Source of the DNA: Eubacteriaceae bacterium
Lineage (GTDB): Bacteria; Bacillota; Clostridia; Peptostreptococcales; Anaerovoracaceae
Assembly (NCBI GenBank): GCA_902362805.1
Contig: CABIXY010000002.1
Coordinates: 1-64,000 of the forward strand
Direction of reading: 5' to 3'
Length of the DNA stretch: 64,000 bases
The notes under the pieces were generated by a model. It had not been told where the DNA came from, searched no databases, and saw nothing but the letters and a program-made list of their open reading frames with translations. Position numbers and translations under genes: made by a program. This document shows, in pieces, positions 26,889 to 34,747 of this stretch (its first letter is position 1; each line of letters starts with the position of its first letter).

Positions 26889-27746
26889 ATGAAAAAAACA
26901 AACTTTTTTGAGGGATGGTATTTTAAGGAACAGTGTGAGGAACTGACAATCGCTTTTATTCCGGAGGTTTCTTATGATGAAGATGGAAAGCTGTCGGGCA
27001 GCTTGCAGATTGTTCTGCCGGACCGCTCTTACTATTACACTTATCAAAATCCCATCAACATGAACCTGAATCGCACCATGTTCATCGTCATGGAGAAAAA
27101 TGTTTTTACGGATGCTTGTATCCATATCGATATAGAAGAAGAGGATTTGATGATCAAAGGTGATATCTACTTTGACAGAGAGAAAGGCAGAAAATTTAAT
27201 GTCATGGGGCCTCTCGCTGTATTTCCACTGCCTTGTAAACACGGAATCCTCTCTATGGAACAGCGGCTGTCAGGAACTCTCGAAATAGACGGCAAAGTCT
27301 ATGATTTTAACGGTGGCAAAGGTTATCTGGAAACTGATTTTGGGAAGTCTTTCCCAAGGAGATATATGTGGAGCCAATGCAACTGGTTTGGCAGTACAGA
27401 CTGCCAGATTGCCGTTGCGGCAGCGACAATTCCCCTGGGGCCCATTCCTATCATGGGAACTTTTGCCTGTATCAATTATGAGGGGCAGAGATATAAACTG
27501 GCCACTTATAAAGGAGCGGAAGTAGAGAAAATAGGGGAAAAAGGTTTTAAGATTACGCAGGGTCCTTATATTTTTGAAGGCAGACGTCAGGGCGGAAACG
27601 CCATAGAGCTAAAAAGTCCGGAAATGGGCAAGATGGAGTCAGCTACACGGGAATACTTGGTCTGCAATATGGAGTACCGGCTTAGAAAAAGAGGCGTGGA
27701 GATTTTTTACGTCAGGAGCAGCCACGGATCTTACGAATTTCTTTGA
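26889..27746 (+). CDS. Tocopherol-cyclase-like (DUF/PF14249-type) protein
   Basis: The 285-residue protein carries landmarks of the tocopherol-cyclase-like family found in many Firmicutes: FFEGWYFKEQ at the N-terminus, a predicted lipocalin-type series of beta strands, FNGGKGYLETDFGKSFPRRYM and WSQCNWFG in the middle, and ALAATYKGA-like repeats later. In plants the enzyme closes the chromanol ring of vitamin E. Bacterial relatives have no proven substrate and probably bind a lipid or isoprenoid. No signal peptide is present. The gene is single, in plus orientation, upstream of a DUF554 gene 68 bp away that has its own promoter. Confidence 0.75.
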   Translation: MKKTNFFEGWYFKEQCEELTIAFIPEVSYDEDGKLSGSLQIVLPDRSYYYTYQNPINMNLNRTMFIVMEKNVFTDACIHIDIEEEDLMIKGDIYFDREKGRKFNVMGPLAVFPLPCKHGILSMEQRLSGTLEIDGKVYDFNGGKGYLETDFGKSFPRRYMWSQCNWFGSTDCQIAVAAATIPLGPIPIMGTFACINYEGQRYKLATYKGAEVEKIGEKGFKITQGPYIFEGRRQGGNAIELKSPEMGKMESATREYLVCNMEYRLRKRGVEIFYVRSSHGSYEFL

Positions 27747-27752
27747 TTACAG

Positions 27753-27781
27753 TTGATAAAAGCAAAATAATGATGTAGGAT
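27753..27781 (+). promoter_or_regulatory. Promoter of the DUF554 gene
   Basis: TTGATA (27753-27758) and TAGGAT (27776-27781) are separated by 17 bp, 33 bp upstream of the start codon. Confidence 0.6.
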
Positions 27782-27814
27782 ATTTCTATCAACAGTAACA
27801 GAAGGAGACGGAAG

Positions 27815-28522
27815 ATGATAGGAGTTATCAGCGATACAGCAGCGATTTTGCTTGGAGGAACCATCGGCTTTCTGGCAAAGAAAATTATCCCGGAAAGCTG
27901 GAATGATATTATTCTGAAGGGATTGGGGCTTTGTTCGATCTATATTGGCATTGCAGGAACGCTCGAAGGCAATAATACGCTCATTTTAATCATGGCCATG
28001 GTTTTCGGGGCTATGATGGGGGAGGGTTTTCGAATCGAACAGCGCTTCAATGGTTTTGCCGAAAGATTAGAAAAGAAGTTTGATAGCCGGGGCGGCAAGT
28101 CCAATTTTGCACAAGGGTTTATCACCTCCAGTTTGATGATGTGTGTAGGTGCGATGTCCATTGTAGGCTCCTTGAACGCTGGACTGAAAGGGGACAACAC
28201 CTTGCTGTTCACCAAGACGGCCATGGACGGAGTAGGCGCCATGATGTTTGCGGCCTCCCTGGGCATGGGCGTTATCTTTTCTTCTATCACAGTATTTCTC
28301 TTTGAAGGCGCCATCGTATTGCTGGCTGGCGTCGTGGCACCGGCCCTGACCAGCGATGTCATTAACATAATGACCTGCGTCGGTTCTCTGATTATTATCG
28401 CCATGGGACTGAACCTGGTGGCGGATACGAAACTGAAAATCATGAACTACATGCCGGCAGTCTTTCTGCCCATCGCATTCTGCCCGTTGTACGACTGGAT
28501 ATTGGCAATGGTGCAGGGGTAA
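27815..28522 (+). CDS. DUF554-family membrane protein (YdfK/YqgA-like)
   Basis: The 235-residue polytopic membrane protein shows the DUF554 signature: short N-terminal helix with GVISDTAAILLGGTIGFLAK, IYIGIAGTLEGN, then SLMMCVGAMSIVGSLNAGLKGDNTLLFTKTAMDG, and a C-terminal run of helices. Members have about seven helices and may be transporters. No substrate is established for the family, and the context offers none. GGAG precedes the ATG. It ends 50 bp before a strong symmetrical hairpin. Confidence 0.85.
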   Translation: MIGVISDTAAILLGGTIGFLAKKIIPESWNDIILKGLGLCSIYIGIAGTLEGNNTLILIMAMVFGAMMGEGFRIEQRFNGFAERLEKKFDSRGGKSNFAQGFITSSLMMCVGAMSIVGSLNAGLKGDNTLLFTKTAMDGVGAMMFAASLGMGVIFSSITVFLFEGAIVLLAGVVAPALTSDVINIMTCVGSLIIIAMGLNLVADTKLKIMNYMPAVFLPIAFCPLYDWILAMVQG

Positions 28523-28574
28523 ACAAATGCGGCAGGAAATATAAAAAGGTAATCAAATAATTCCATAAACTAAT

Positions 28575-28603
28575 CGAGCGAATCGGATTTTCCGATTCGC
28601 TCG
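28575..28603. terminator. Perfect stem-loop between convergent genes
   Basis: CGAGCGAATCGGA pairs exactly with CCGATTCGCTCG around TTTT. There is no long T-run on either side, so termination is likely but not certain. Confidence 0.65.
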
Positions 28604-28624
28604 TTCTGTCTATAAAGAGAAGCT

Positions 28625-30676
28625 TTACAGCTTCATGCAGACGTCCCATGCGCGCCAGATGACGCTGCGCAGGTTACCTACGCCGTTGGCATCTCCCACG
28701 AGGTGGACATGCTTTCCGGATCCGGTCAGCGGTGCAGGTTTATAACCGACAGAAACGATAACATCGTCACCGGTGAGATCGAAGACCTTTCCGCCCTGAT
28801 CCTTGACCGTTACGCCGCCTTCCTTGATTTCCAGAAGGGTCGTATTGAGATAGATCGGCGCCTTCTTGAAGGCCAGCATTTCACGCAAGAAGGAAGAGTT
28901 TGCCAGGCAGACGCCTTTGACGGCGATCAGGTCGTTCTTCATTTCTACGATCTGCGGCTTTTTGCCCTTGAGAATCAGGTCATAGGCGATTTCGCAGCCA
29001 GTCAGTCCGCCGCCAATGATGATGACATTATCTCCTACTTCTTTGCCAGAGAGGTAGTCTGTGGCCTCAATGGAATGTTCGAGGCCTTTGATTGGTGGAC
29101 GATTTGGCACGGAACCGGTGGCGATGATGACTTCATCCGCCTTCAGTTCCTGAGGATCTTTTACTTCTGTATTGAACTTGACTTCTATGGAATGCTTTGC
29201 AATCTCTCGTCTGTACCATTCGATCAGCGCGCGGTCGCGTTCCTTGTATACCGGTGCTGCAGCCTGAATGAATACGCCTCCGAGACGATCTGACTTTTCG
29301 TAAATCGTCACCTTGTGGCCTCTCTCCGTCAGAACCAGTGCCGATTCCATGCCGCCGATACCGCCGCCGATGATGGCGATATGCTTCGGAGAAGAAGTCT
29401 TTTCAATCTTGTATTTTGTTGACTGCATGGTGCGAGGGTTCAAAGCGCAGCGAGCCATATGGATGGCGTCGGTCAAATCCTGGATGTTCGGTGTACCCTC
29501 ATACTTGGCCATGGTAAAGCAGGCATTGTGACAGTGGATGCAAGGCTTGATGTCCTCTTCCCGCTCTTCTATCAGTTTTGTGACCCAGGCAGGGTCAGTG
29601 AGGAACTGTCTGGCAACGCCCAGACCGTCTAGTTTTCCATCTTTAATCGCCTCTGCACCGACGGCAGGGGACATCTTGCCTGCGCAGACTACCGGGATAT
29701 CTACGAATTCTTTGATGTGGGTGACATCGGCCAGGTTGCAGTTTTCCGGCATATAGGCAGGTGGATGTGCCCAGTACCAGGCATCGTAGGTGCCGTTATC
29801 ACAGTTGAGCATATCATAGCCGGCATCCTGTAGGAATTTGGCTGCCTGCTCCGATTCGGACATGTCACGTCCCACTTCTATGTACTCCTCACCTGGAACC
29901 GCGCCCATGCGGAACCCTTTGGTCTTGGAAATGACAGAATAACGCAGAGAGACAGGGAAGTCGTCGCCGCAGGATTTCTTGATCGCCTGCACGATTTCTA
30001 CAGGAAAGCGGTATCTGTTTTCAAAGGAACCGCCGTATTCGTCAGTCCTCTGATTGGTGTATTTCATGGTAAATTGATCCAACATATAACCTTCGTGGAC
30101 AGCATGGACTTCGATTCCGTCTACGCCGGCATCCATGCACAGCTTGGCAGTCTTGGCAAAGGCGTCCACAATCTGGTGAATCTCCTCTATGGTAAAAGGT
30201 CTGGAATAGACGCCGTCAGCCCAACGATTTTCTGTTGCCGAAGCGCTGGCGCAGATGTAGTCCATATTGAAAATTGGTTTACCGAGGAATCCGAAGACTT
30301 TGTTCTTCATCATCTTGACCATCAGGTCGTTGACTGCCATAGAACGTCCCATGCCGGCAGTCAGCTGGATAAAGAGCTTGGCACCGGTCTTGTGGAATTC
30401 ATCCATGAATTCTTTCAGCTGTTTGAATTTCCCCTTGTTCTGGTAGAGCCATTTGCCGCCCATGGTATCTCTGATTGGCGCGATGCCGGGCAGTATCAGC
30501 CCTACGTTGTTCTTTGCCCGCTCCAGCAGAAAATTAGCGGCTTCTTTGTCAAAGTGGTTGGGTTCCATCCATCCGAAAATGGAAGTACCCCCCATAGAAC
30601 ACATGACGATGCGGTTCTTGATCTCTACATTGCCTATTTTCCATGGCGTAAATAAAGGTTCATATTCTTGTTTCAT
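28625..30676 (-). CDS. Old-yellow-enzyme-type NADH:flavin oxidoreductase with Fe-S and pyridine nucleotide domains
   Basis: The 683-residue protein has the layout of 2,4-dienoyl-CoA reductase, BaiCD/BaiH and trimethylamine dehydrogenase. An N-terminal FMN barrel (about 1-370) is seen in FTPWKIGNVEIKNRIVMCSM, HAVHEGYMLDQF and NQRTDEYGGSFENRYRFP. A 4Fe-4S ligand set follows (CIHCHNACF and a later ARCALNP, about 385-430). FAD and NAD Rossmann regions follow (IAIIGGGIGGMESALVL near 450 and VIIIGGGLTGCEIAYDL near 565). Such enzymes reduce activated double bonds of enoates. It lies downstream of aconitase X on the same strand, separated by 426 bp holding a structured leader. AAGGAGG precedes the ATG. 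Substrate unknown. Confidence 0.9.
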   Translation of the reverse strand: MKQEYEPLFTPWKIGNVEIKNRIVMCSMGGTSIFGWMEPNHFDKEAANFLLERAKNNVGLILPGIAPIRDTMGGKWLYQNKGKFKQLKEFMDEFHKTGAKLFIQLTAGMGRSMAVNDLMVKMMKNKVFGFLGKPIFNMDYICASASATENRWADGVYSRPFTIEEIHQIVDAFAKTAKLCMDAGVDGIEVHAVHEGYMLDQFTMKYTNQRTDEYGGSFENRYRFPVEIVQAIKKSCGDDFPVSLRYSVISKTKGFRMGAVPGEEYIEVGRDMSESEQAAKFLQDAGYDMLNCDNGTYDAWYWAHPPAYMPENCNLADVTHIKEFVDIPVVCAGKMSPAVGAEAIKDGKLDGLGVARQFLTDPAWVTKLIEEREEDIKPCIHCHNACFTMAKYEGTPNIQDLTDAIHMARCALNPRTMQSTKYKIEKTSSPKHIAIIGGGIGGMESALVLTERGHKVTIYEKSDRLGGVFIQAAAPVYKERDRALIEWYRREIAKHSIEVKFNTEVKDPQELKADEVIIATGSVPNRPPIKGLEHSIEATDYLSGKEVGDNVIIIGGGLTGCEIAYDLILKGKKPQIVEMKNDLIAVKGVCLANSSFLREMLAFKKAPIYLNTTLLEIKEGGVTVKDQGGKVFDLTGDDVIVSVGYKPAPLTGSGKHVHLVGDANGVGNLRSVIWRAWDVCMKL

Positions 30677-30730
30677 TCCGTCCTCCTTAATGGTATAATG
30701 GTCTGTCCTGTGAGCTGTGAGAAGCTAGAC

Positions 30731-30877
30731 AGACCTTATGCTTTGGGAGACCTAACCCGATTTCGTGAAGCGGAATCGCCGGTAGGTCCCCGGTCAAAAG
30801 TGCAGCGCTTTAGCGCGTGGCACTTGACGACCACGCCCCGCAAACGAAGTGAGTGGAACGGCGTTAGTCGTATAATG
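30731..30877 (-). ncRNA. Structured 147-nt leader element, copy A
   Basis: Read on the minus strand, this runs from CATTATACGACTA to AAAGCATAAGGTCT and lies directly upstream of the oxidoreductase start, with GGAGG about 45 nt after it. It matches copy B (47544-47690) over exactly 147 positions with about 21 differences and no gaps. Three stems are shared: CCGTTCC/GGCGTGG, AAGTGC/GCACTT enclosing GCGC-TAAA-GCGC, and ACCTA/TAGGT enclosing CGATT/AATCG. A further stem, GGTCTGTC/GACAGACC, follows it. Differences between the copies mostly keep pairs (AAGTGC/GCACTT here, GAGTGC/GCACTC in B). A cis-acting RNA is the best reading; a mobile palindromic element is the alternative. Confidence 0.6.
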
Positions 30878-31102
30878 GCTATCACTTTGTTATAACATAG
30901 GAAATATCGTCCAAAGGACGTATTTCCGTATGTTTCAACGTTCGCTTTGCTCACTCCTCCAGTCGCTGACGCTCTTTTCGCTGTCCGTTTCGCCTAGCCA
31001 GCTAAAGCTGGGGCGAAAAGGCAAAGAACGTACCTTACGAAGCGTCGCCCCTTGCGGGCGACATGAGTGCATAGGAGTGACGCTCCGTTATGCACTCGTT
31101 TT
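30878..31102. other. Hairpin-rich intergenic DNA between aconitase X and the oxidoreductase
   Basis: No gene. Three hairpins are visible: GGAAATA-CGTCC/GGACG-TATTTCC (30900-30928, sharing the core ATAGGAAATATCG with the palindrome at 4709), CCAGCT/AGCTGG (near 31000), and GTCGCCC/GGGCGAC (near 31044-31062). A fourth hairpin, with a relative at 36250, is listed separately. The promoter of the oxidoreductase, if separate, must lie here, but no clear -35/-10 pair was identified. Confidence 0.6.
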
Positions 31103-31106
31103 TTAC
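31065..31106. repeat. Dispersed hairpin repeat, copy 1
   Basis: GAGTGCATA (31065-31073) pairs exactly with TATGCACTC (31089-31097), with an inner GGAG/CTCC stem, followed by GTTTTTTAC. The same 40-bp pattern recurs at 36250-36288 with base changes that keep the outer stem. This copy covers the stop codon of the gene at 31103. Confidence 0.75.
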
Positions 31107-31546
31107 TCAACGGTTACGCTGCCGTCTGTGGCAACGGTGACCGTCATGCCATCTTTGATGTAGTCTAAAAACGCTTCTCCCAGATTGTCAATGACTGGCA
31201 TCTCTGCATCAGTCCAGTTGGCTGCCAGGATTGCACCGGAAGCCGCCAGGGAGTCGATAGGTTTAGAAAAAAGCATGCACGCAGGTTGTTTCCCCATGGC
31301 ACAGGCTGTATAGAGCACCATGCCGCCGGTGGTCGAACCGATGGTTTCTGGAAGGCAGAGGGCCTTGCCGATCATGGATTTCTTGTAGAGGTCACTGTTA
31401 TTCTGATCGCCGCATTTGACCTTCTTGTCACCGAACATCAAAGCCATCTGGTAGCTGGCCAGGGTGTTGAAACCGCCGCGTGAAACCAGGGCTTCGGCGG
31501 TGACACTGCCGGGAGCGACGACGCGGCCTTTGAATTCTCTTGCCAT
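31103..31546 (-). CDS. Aconitase X small subunit (swivel domain, DUF126)
   Basis: The 147-residue protein is the swivelling domain of the aconitase X family: MAREFKGRVVAPGSVTAEAL, VSRGGFNTLASY, CLPETIGSTTGGMVLYTAC and PACMLFSKPIDSLAASG. In this family it closes over the Fe-S active site of the large subunit, which is encoded 1 bp upstream on the same strand. Bacterial aconitase X enzymes with this split arrangement include cis-3-hydroxy-L-proline dehydratases; archaeal ones dehydrate phosphomevalonate. A proline racemase or hydroxyproline gene is not seen nearby, so the substrate is open. Length is normal. Confidence 0.88.
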   Translation of the reverse strand: MAREFKGRVVAPGSVTAEALVSRGGFNTLASYQMALMFGDKKVKCGDQNNSDLYKKSMIGKALCLPETIGSTTGGMVLYTACAMGKQPACMLFSKPIDSLAASGAILAANWTDAEMPVIDNLGEAFLDYIKDGMTVTVATDGSVTVE

Positions 31547-31547
31547 A

Positions 31548-32819
31548 TTATTGCACCCCCTTGGTAATCATCGTCAAAATCTCTTCGTCGGTGTAAAATC
31601 TGGCGCTGGTATAGGTGCGCAGCTTGTTGGACGAAGTGATGACGGGCATTTTCTTTGAGAGTGGGTTATTCATATACATGAGTGGGCAGATGTAGCTGAG
31701 GATGATGCCTGTCTGCTCCAGTCTCTTATAGTATTCTGTTTCCTTGAATTCACTGATAACACCGGGCGCAGAAGTGAAGACCGTTGGAATCTGCACTTTT
31801 TTGTTCCCGCAAGCCTTGAGCGCCTCTTCGACACGTTCTGTCCAGTCTTTCAGCTGTGCCAGGGTCATGTGAGGACAGCCCATGAAACAGAGCTTTGGTT
31901 TGGCATCCGGGTCTTTCCAGATGCAGGGGTAGCTGTCCTTTACCCGCGTTAGTTCCGCATCGTCGATGATGTAAACCGGGGCATTTTCGCGAATCAGTTC
32001 TTCGCCGTAGTCTACGGCTTCCGGGGTTAAGTTCTCGACATGATAAAGCCCGACGGAGCCGTTGGACGCAGTGGCAGCGCCAAAGTCCTTGAGGTAGGCG
32101 CAGGCGGCATCGTCTAATGTAGAACCGATCCATTTGTCCAATCCTCTGATGTACGGCACTTGATCCAGGACCTTCATGCCGATGGCGGAGCCGAGAATCT
32201 GCGCTTCCGGCATCTTTTCCGTGCGGATTTCCACGATCCAGTCGGCTTTGCGTCCATCGTCGGTCAGAAGTCCGAATTCAGGAACAAATCCGACGATAGA
32301 ACCCATCAGTTCGATGATGCCGGAGTTCCGGTTACATCTAGCACCGAGAACGCTATTTGCATAGACCACTGCGGAAGATTCAGCCCAGGAGAGGATCTCG
32401 CCCCTTTTTGGCACATTACCGACTTCTGGCAGGTAGCAGGCGCAAGTATAGGCGTCCTCACTTAAGAGCCCCAGTTTGCGCAGCTGTTCTTCGTAATGCT
32501 CCTGCTGGCTGTACATGAACTTGAAGACGATGTTCTGCAGAAAAGACGAGGGGACGTTTTTGTCCAGGGGTCTTGGATCTGCTGAGAATTTCTGTTTGCT
32601 GACAGCTTGAGCGGACAGAAGCCGATCGTACAGTTCGTAGACCGGCGTCATGACGCCGATGCCGAAGCTGATGACGGTATGACCGTATTCGTTTGTAATT
32701 GGAACCATTTTCTCAGCGCCGAAGGCTTCGCCGTACATGACAAGGGTTTTGACAATCTTTGCCATGGTTTCGCCTTGCGCGCCGTCAAGCAGTGCCTGTT
32801 GTCCTTTTGTGAGAATCAT
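31548..32819 (-). CDS. Aconitase X catalytic subunit (DUF521)
   Basis: The 423-residue large subunit starts MILTKGQQALLDGAQGETMA, the standard opening. Conserved segments include NEYGHTVISFGIG, SWAESSAVVYANSVLGARCN with the cysteine used as an Fe-S ligand in the family, LCFMGCPHMTLAQL with a second cysteine, and FTSAPGVIS. The partner swivel subunit follows immediately. Together they would dehydrate a hydroxy acid or hydroxyproline using an iron-sulfur cluster. GGAGG and a consensus promoter lie upstream. The following oxidoreductase could act on the resulting unsaturated product, which is an inference from gene order. Confidence 0.9.
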   Translation of the reverse strand: MILTKGQQALLDGAQGETMAKIVKTLVMYGEAFGAEKMVPITNEYGHTVISFGIGVMTPVYELYDRLLSAQAVSKQKFSADPRPLDKNVPSSFLQNIVFKFMYSQQEHYEEQLRKLGLLSEDAYTCACYLPEVGNVPKRGEILSWAESSAVVYANSVLGARCNRNSGIIELMGSIVGFVPEFGLLTDDGRKADWIVEIRTEKMPEAQILGSAIGMKVLDQVPYIRGLDKWIGSTLDDAACAYLKDFGAATASNGSVGLYHVENLTPEAVDYGEELIRENAPVYIIDDAELTRVKDSYPCIWKDPDAKPKLCFMGCPHMTLAQLKDWTERVEEALKACGNKKVQIPTVFTSAPGVISEFKETEYYKRLEQTGIILSYICPLMYMNNPLSKKMPVITSSNKLRTYTSARFYTDEEILTMITKGVQ

Positions 32820-32870
32820 GCTATCATTCCTCCATATGTTTTAAAATGATACCGAATATTCTATATTTTC

Positions 32871-32899
32871 ATTATACTGTTTTATCGGAGGTATTTCAA
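32871..32899 (-). promoter_or_regulatory. Promoter of the aconitase X genes
   Basis: On the minus strand TTGAAA (32899-32894) and TATAAT (32876-32871) are spaced 17 bp, about 50 bp upstream of the start codon. Confidence 0.85.
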
Positions 32900-32967
32900 G
32901 ATACTGGGGCAAAGTTGGACTGACTTTGCAGTTTTTTATTTAAGCAAGAAATAAAACGGGTAAAAGT

Positions 32968-33001
32968 GCCATAAAAGCATCTAAATCCACTCATTTATGG
33001 C
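32968..33001. repeat. 34-bp hairpin repeat, copy 1
   Basis: GCCATAAA pairs exactly with TTTATGGC around an 18-base loop containing CTAAATCC and CTCA. It differs from copy 2 (33178-33211) at two positions only. The loop-stem junction CTCATTTATGGC resembles CTCATTTGCGGAC of the 93-bp array read in reverse. Confidence 0.85.
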
Positions 33002-33177
33002 AATTTTTGAGAAATGAAGCTGATTTTTTGACTGTTTATCCAAAAAAATGGAAAAAGTGCAAAGGGAATAGAAAACTATATAATAATAAAACTTTATAAA
33101 AAATACGATTTTGAAGCGTAAACGTTATGAACAAATGCATTTTTGCTGTCCGAAAGGGCGGATGAAAACGGAAATCT

Positions 33178-33211
33178 GCCATAAAAGCACCTAAATCCGC
33201 TCATTTATGGC
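33178..33211. repeat. 34-bp hairpin repeat, copy 2
   Basis: Same arms GCCATAAA/TTTATGGC, 210 bp from copy 1 and in the same orientation. The remaining sequence of the 526-bp gap (32820-33345) is AT-rich with no open frame or recognisable gene. It holds only the aconitase promoter, these two repeats and a hairpin at 33294. Confidence 0.85.
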
Positions 33212-33293
33212 ACTTTTGCCGGATTTAAAAATTTGTCGGACCTATAAGTTAAGAAATTGTCTACGTCAAGGCTGTCCTCATCTTCCATAGGTG

Positions 33294-33325
33294 AGAAGCT
33301 CTCCGGATGAGATTTGAGAGCTTCT
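33294..33325 (-). terminator. Possible terminator hairpin after the MFS gene
   Basis: AGAAGCTCTC pairs exactly with GAGAGCTTCT around a 12-base loop, 21 bp beyond the stop of the MFS gene on the minus strand. A T-run is lacking. Confidence 0.45.
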
Positions 33326-33345
33326 TATCCGTCATTTCCACGGTT

Positions 33346-34545
33346 TTAACTGTTCCTTTTTCGATAGAGGAACCAGATGACTGCATCCACAGCCAGACAG
33401 ATGGCGGCAATCATGAACCAGGTCTGTGTATAGGTATGGGATTGCAGCAGCCATCCGGTGAATACGGGGCCGGTCAGTCTGCCCAGACCTCTAGAGAACT
33501 CGTAGAGAGACATACTGCGGCCTTTGTGGGTTTCCGGTGACTGATCGGCTATGTAGATGCCTGCACAGGTGGAAATCAAGATTTCTCCGCTGGTCCAGAT
33601 GACCACTGCCATCATATAGATCAGGACGCTGCTGGAGAATCCATAGAGTGAGAAACCTGCGGCGTAGAGGAGGCAGGCAAAACCGATGTTGAACAGGGGA
33701 TGCTTTTTCTTGGTAAAAGAAACGATGATCGGCGTACAGACTACGACCACGCCTCCATTGACGGTCCAGACCAGTGAACTGTATTTTGACCCTGCATTGA
33801 GACCGAACAGATCCCTAAGCTGCAGAGGCAGCATAAAGTCCAAATTGATATAGCAGAGTGTCAGTACGGCAAGACAGATGGTGAATACAAGCAGAACAGG
33901 ATTCTGCAGAACAATCGAAAGCTGACTGTCCTGCTTCACCTTTTCCAAATGCTTCGTTTTTTTGTGGGGAATATAGACATCCTGTACACTGCACAAAACG
34001 AGAATAAAGGTAATCAGGAAAATCAAGGACATACTGAAAAATATCCACGGCATATGGCTGTAGAATAACATGCCGGCAATGACAGGTCCCAGAGCGCTTC
34101 CGATATTTCCTGATAAATACATCAAAGAGAAACATTCTGTCTTGTTGCTTTCATCCGCCCAGTCGAGGATCATGGCCGATACCGTAGGCAAGATGGCGCT
34201 GGCAACAAAATAGGTGATGATGATGAAGAGAATCACCAGGTGCGTGGATGCAAAAAAACCAGCCACTGCCATCGTGATGATAACGACGAAGGTAGCGGCG
34301 ATATAGACTTTCTTGCGCCCGATTTCATCAGACAGTTTTCCGCCGGCCAGAGTTCCCAGGGTGCTGGCGATGGAAGCTACGACAACGATGTAGCTGGCTT
34401 CAATTTCTGTGTAACCCAGTCTGCTGGTCAACAGCAGAGATAAAAAAGGATATACAAACATCATTCCCATAGAAATAACCGCCCTGGAAATAGAAAGAAT
34501 GTATATCTGCTTTGGCAAGCCCTTGTACTGTGTTAAAAAGTTCAA
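33346..34545 (-). CDS. Major facilitator superfamily transporter (drug-exporter type)
   Basis: The 399-residue membrane protein has 12 predicted helices in two halves. The loop between helices 2 and 3 carries GGKLSDEIGRKKVYIAA, the MFS motif A, which points to a proton-coupled exporter (DHA1-like). A second-half copy is recognisable around SFTKKKHPLFNIG. The start is TTG at 34545, with AAGGAG 8 bases upstream; no in-frame ATG fits better. It stands alone with a consensus promoter. Substrate cannot be predicted. Confidence 0.85.
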   Translation of the reverse strand: MNFLTQYKGLPKQIYILSISRAVISMGMMFVYPFLSLLLTSRLGYTEIEASYIVVVASIASTLGTLAGGKLSDEIGRKKVYIAATFVVIITMAVAGFFASTHLVILFIIITYFVASAILPTVSAMILDWADESNKTECFSLMYLSGNIGSALGPVIAGMLFYSHMPWIFFSMSLIFLITFILVLCSVQDVYIPHKKTKHLEKVKQDSQLSIVLQNPVLLVFTICLAVLTLCYINLDFMLPLQLRDLFGLNAGSKYSSLVWTVNGGVVVVCTPIIVSFTKKKHPLFNIGFACLLYAAGFSLYGFSSSVLIYMMAVVIWTSGEILISTCAGIYIADQSPETHKGRSMSLYEFSRGLGRLTGPVFTGWLLQSHTYTQTWFMIAAICLAVDAVIWFLYRKRNS

Positions 34546-34569
34546 TGTCTCATCTCCTTTGTAAGATGC

Positions 34570-34598
34570 AATATACTATTGTGATAGAATTTTGTCAA
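34570..34598 (-). promoter_or_regulatory. Promoter of the MFS gene
   Basis: On the minus strand TTGACA (34598-34593) and TATATT (34575-34570) are separated by 17 bp, a near-consensus sigma-70 promoter about 25 bp before the start codon. Confidence 0.85.
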
Positions 34599-34681
34599 GA
34601 CGTTCTGATTGATCTGTGATAATGTCTCAAGTAAACGTAAAAGAAAATATCCCAGGCAGTCACAGTCTACGCCTGAGACAT

Positions 34682-34728
34682 AAAAGAAGAAGCTGCCGAC
34701 AGAAATTCTCGTGCCAGCAGCTTCTTTT
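34682..34728 (-). terminator. Terminator of the nhaC-type gene at 34748
   Basis: AAAAGAAG-AAGCTGC pairs with GCAGCTT-CTTTT around a loop of about 20 bases, just beyond the stop of the minus-strand carrier. Confidence 0.7.
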
Positions 34729-34747
34729 ACTTTCAATTAGGATGGGC

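Noticed and set aside
30770..30840. Sigma-54 promoter near TGGCACTTGACGACC in copy A of the leader element
   Set aside because: The GC at -12 is missing (CC at the required distance), and it reads away from the gene concerned.
30736..30954. Small conserved protein ending CHALKRCT...NRVRSPKA (also seen at 47434-47685)
   Set aside because: Between the two copies most codon changes are non-synonymous while RNA stems are kept; no ribosome site was found for either frame.
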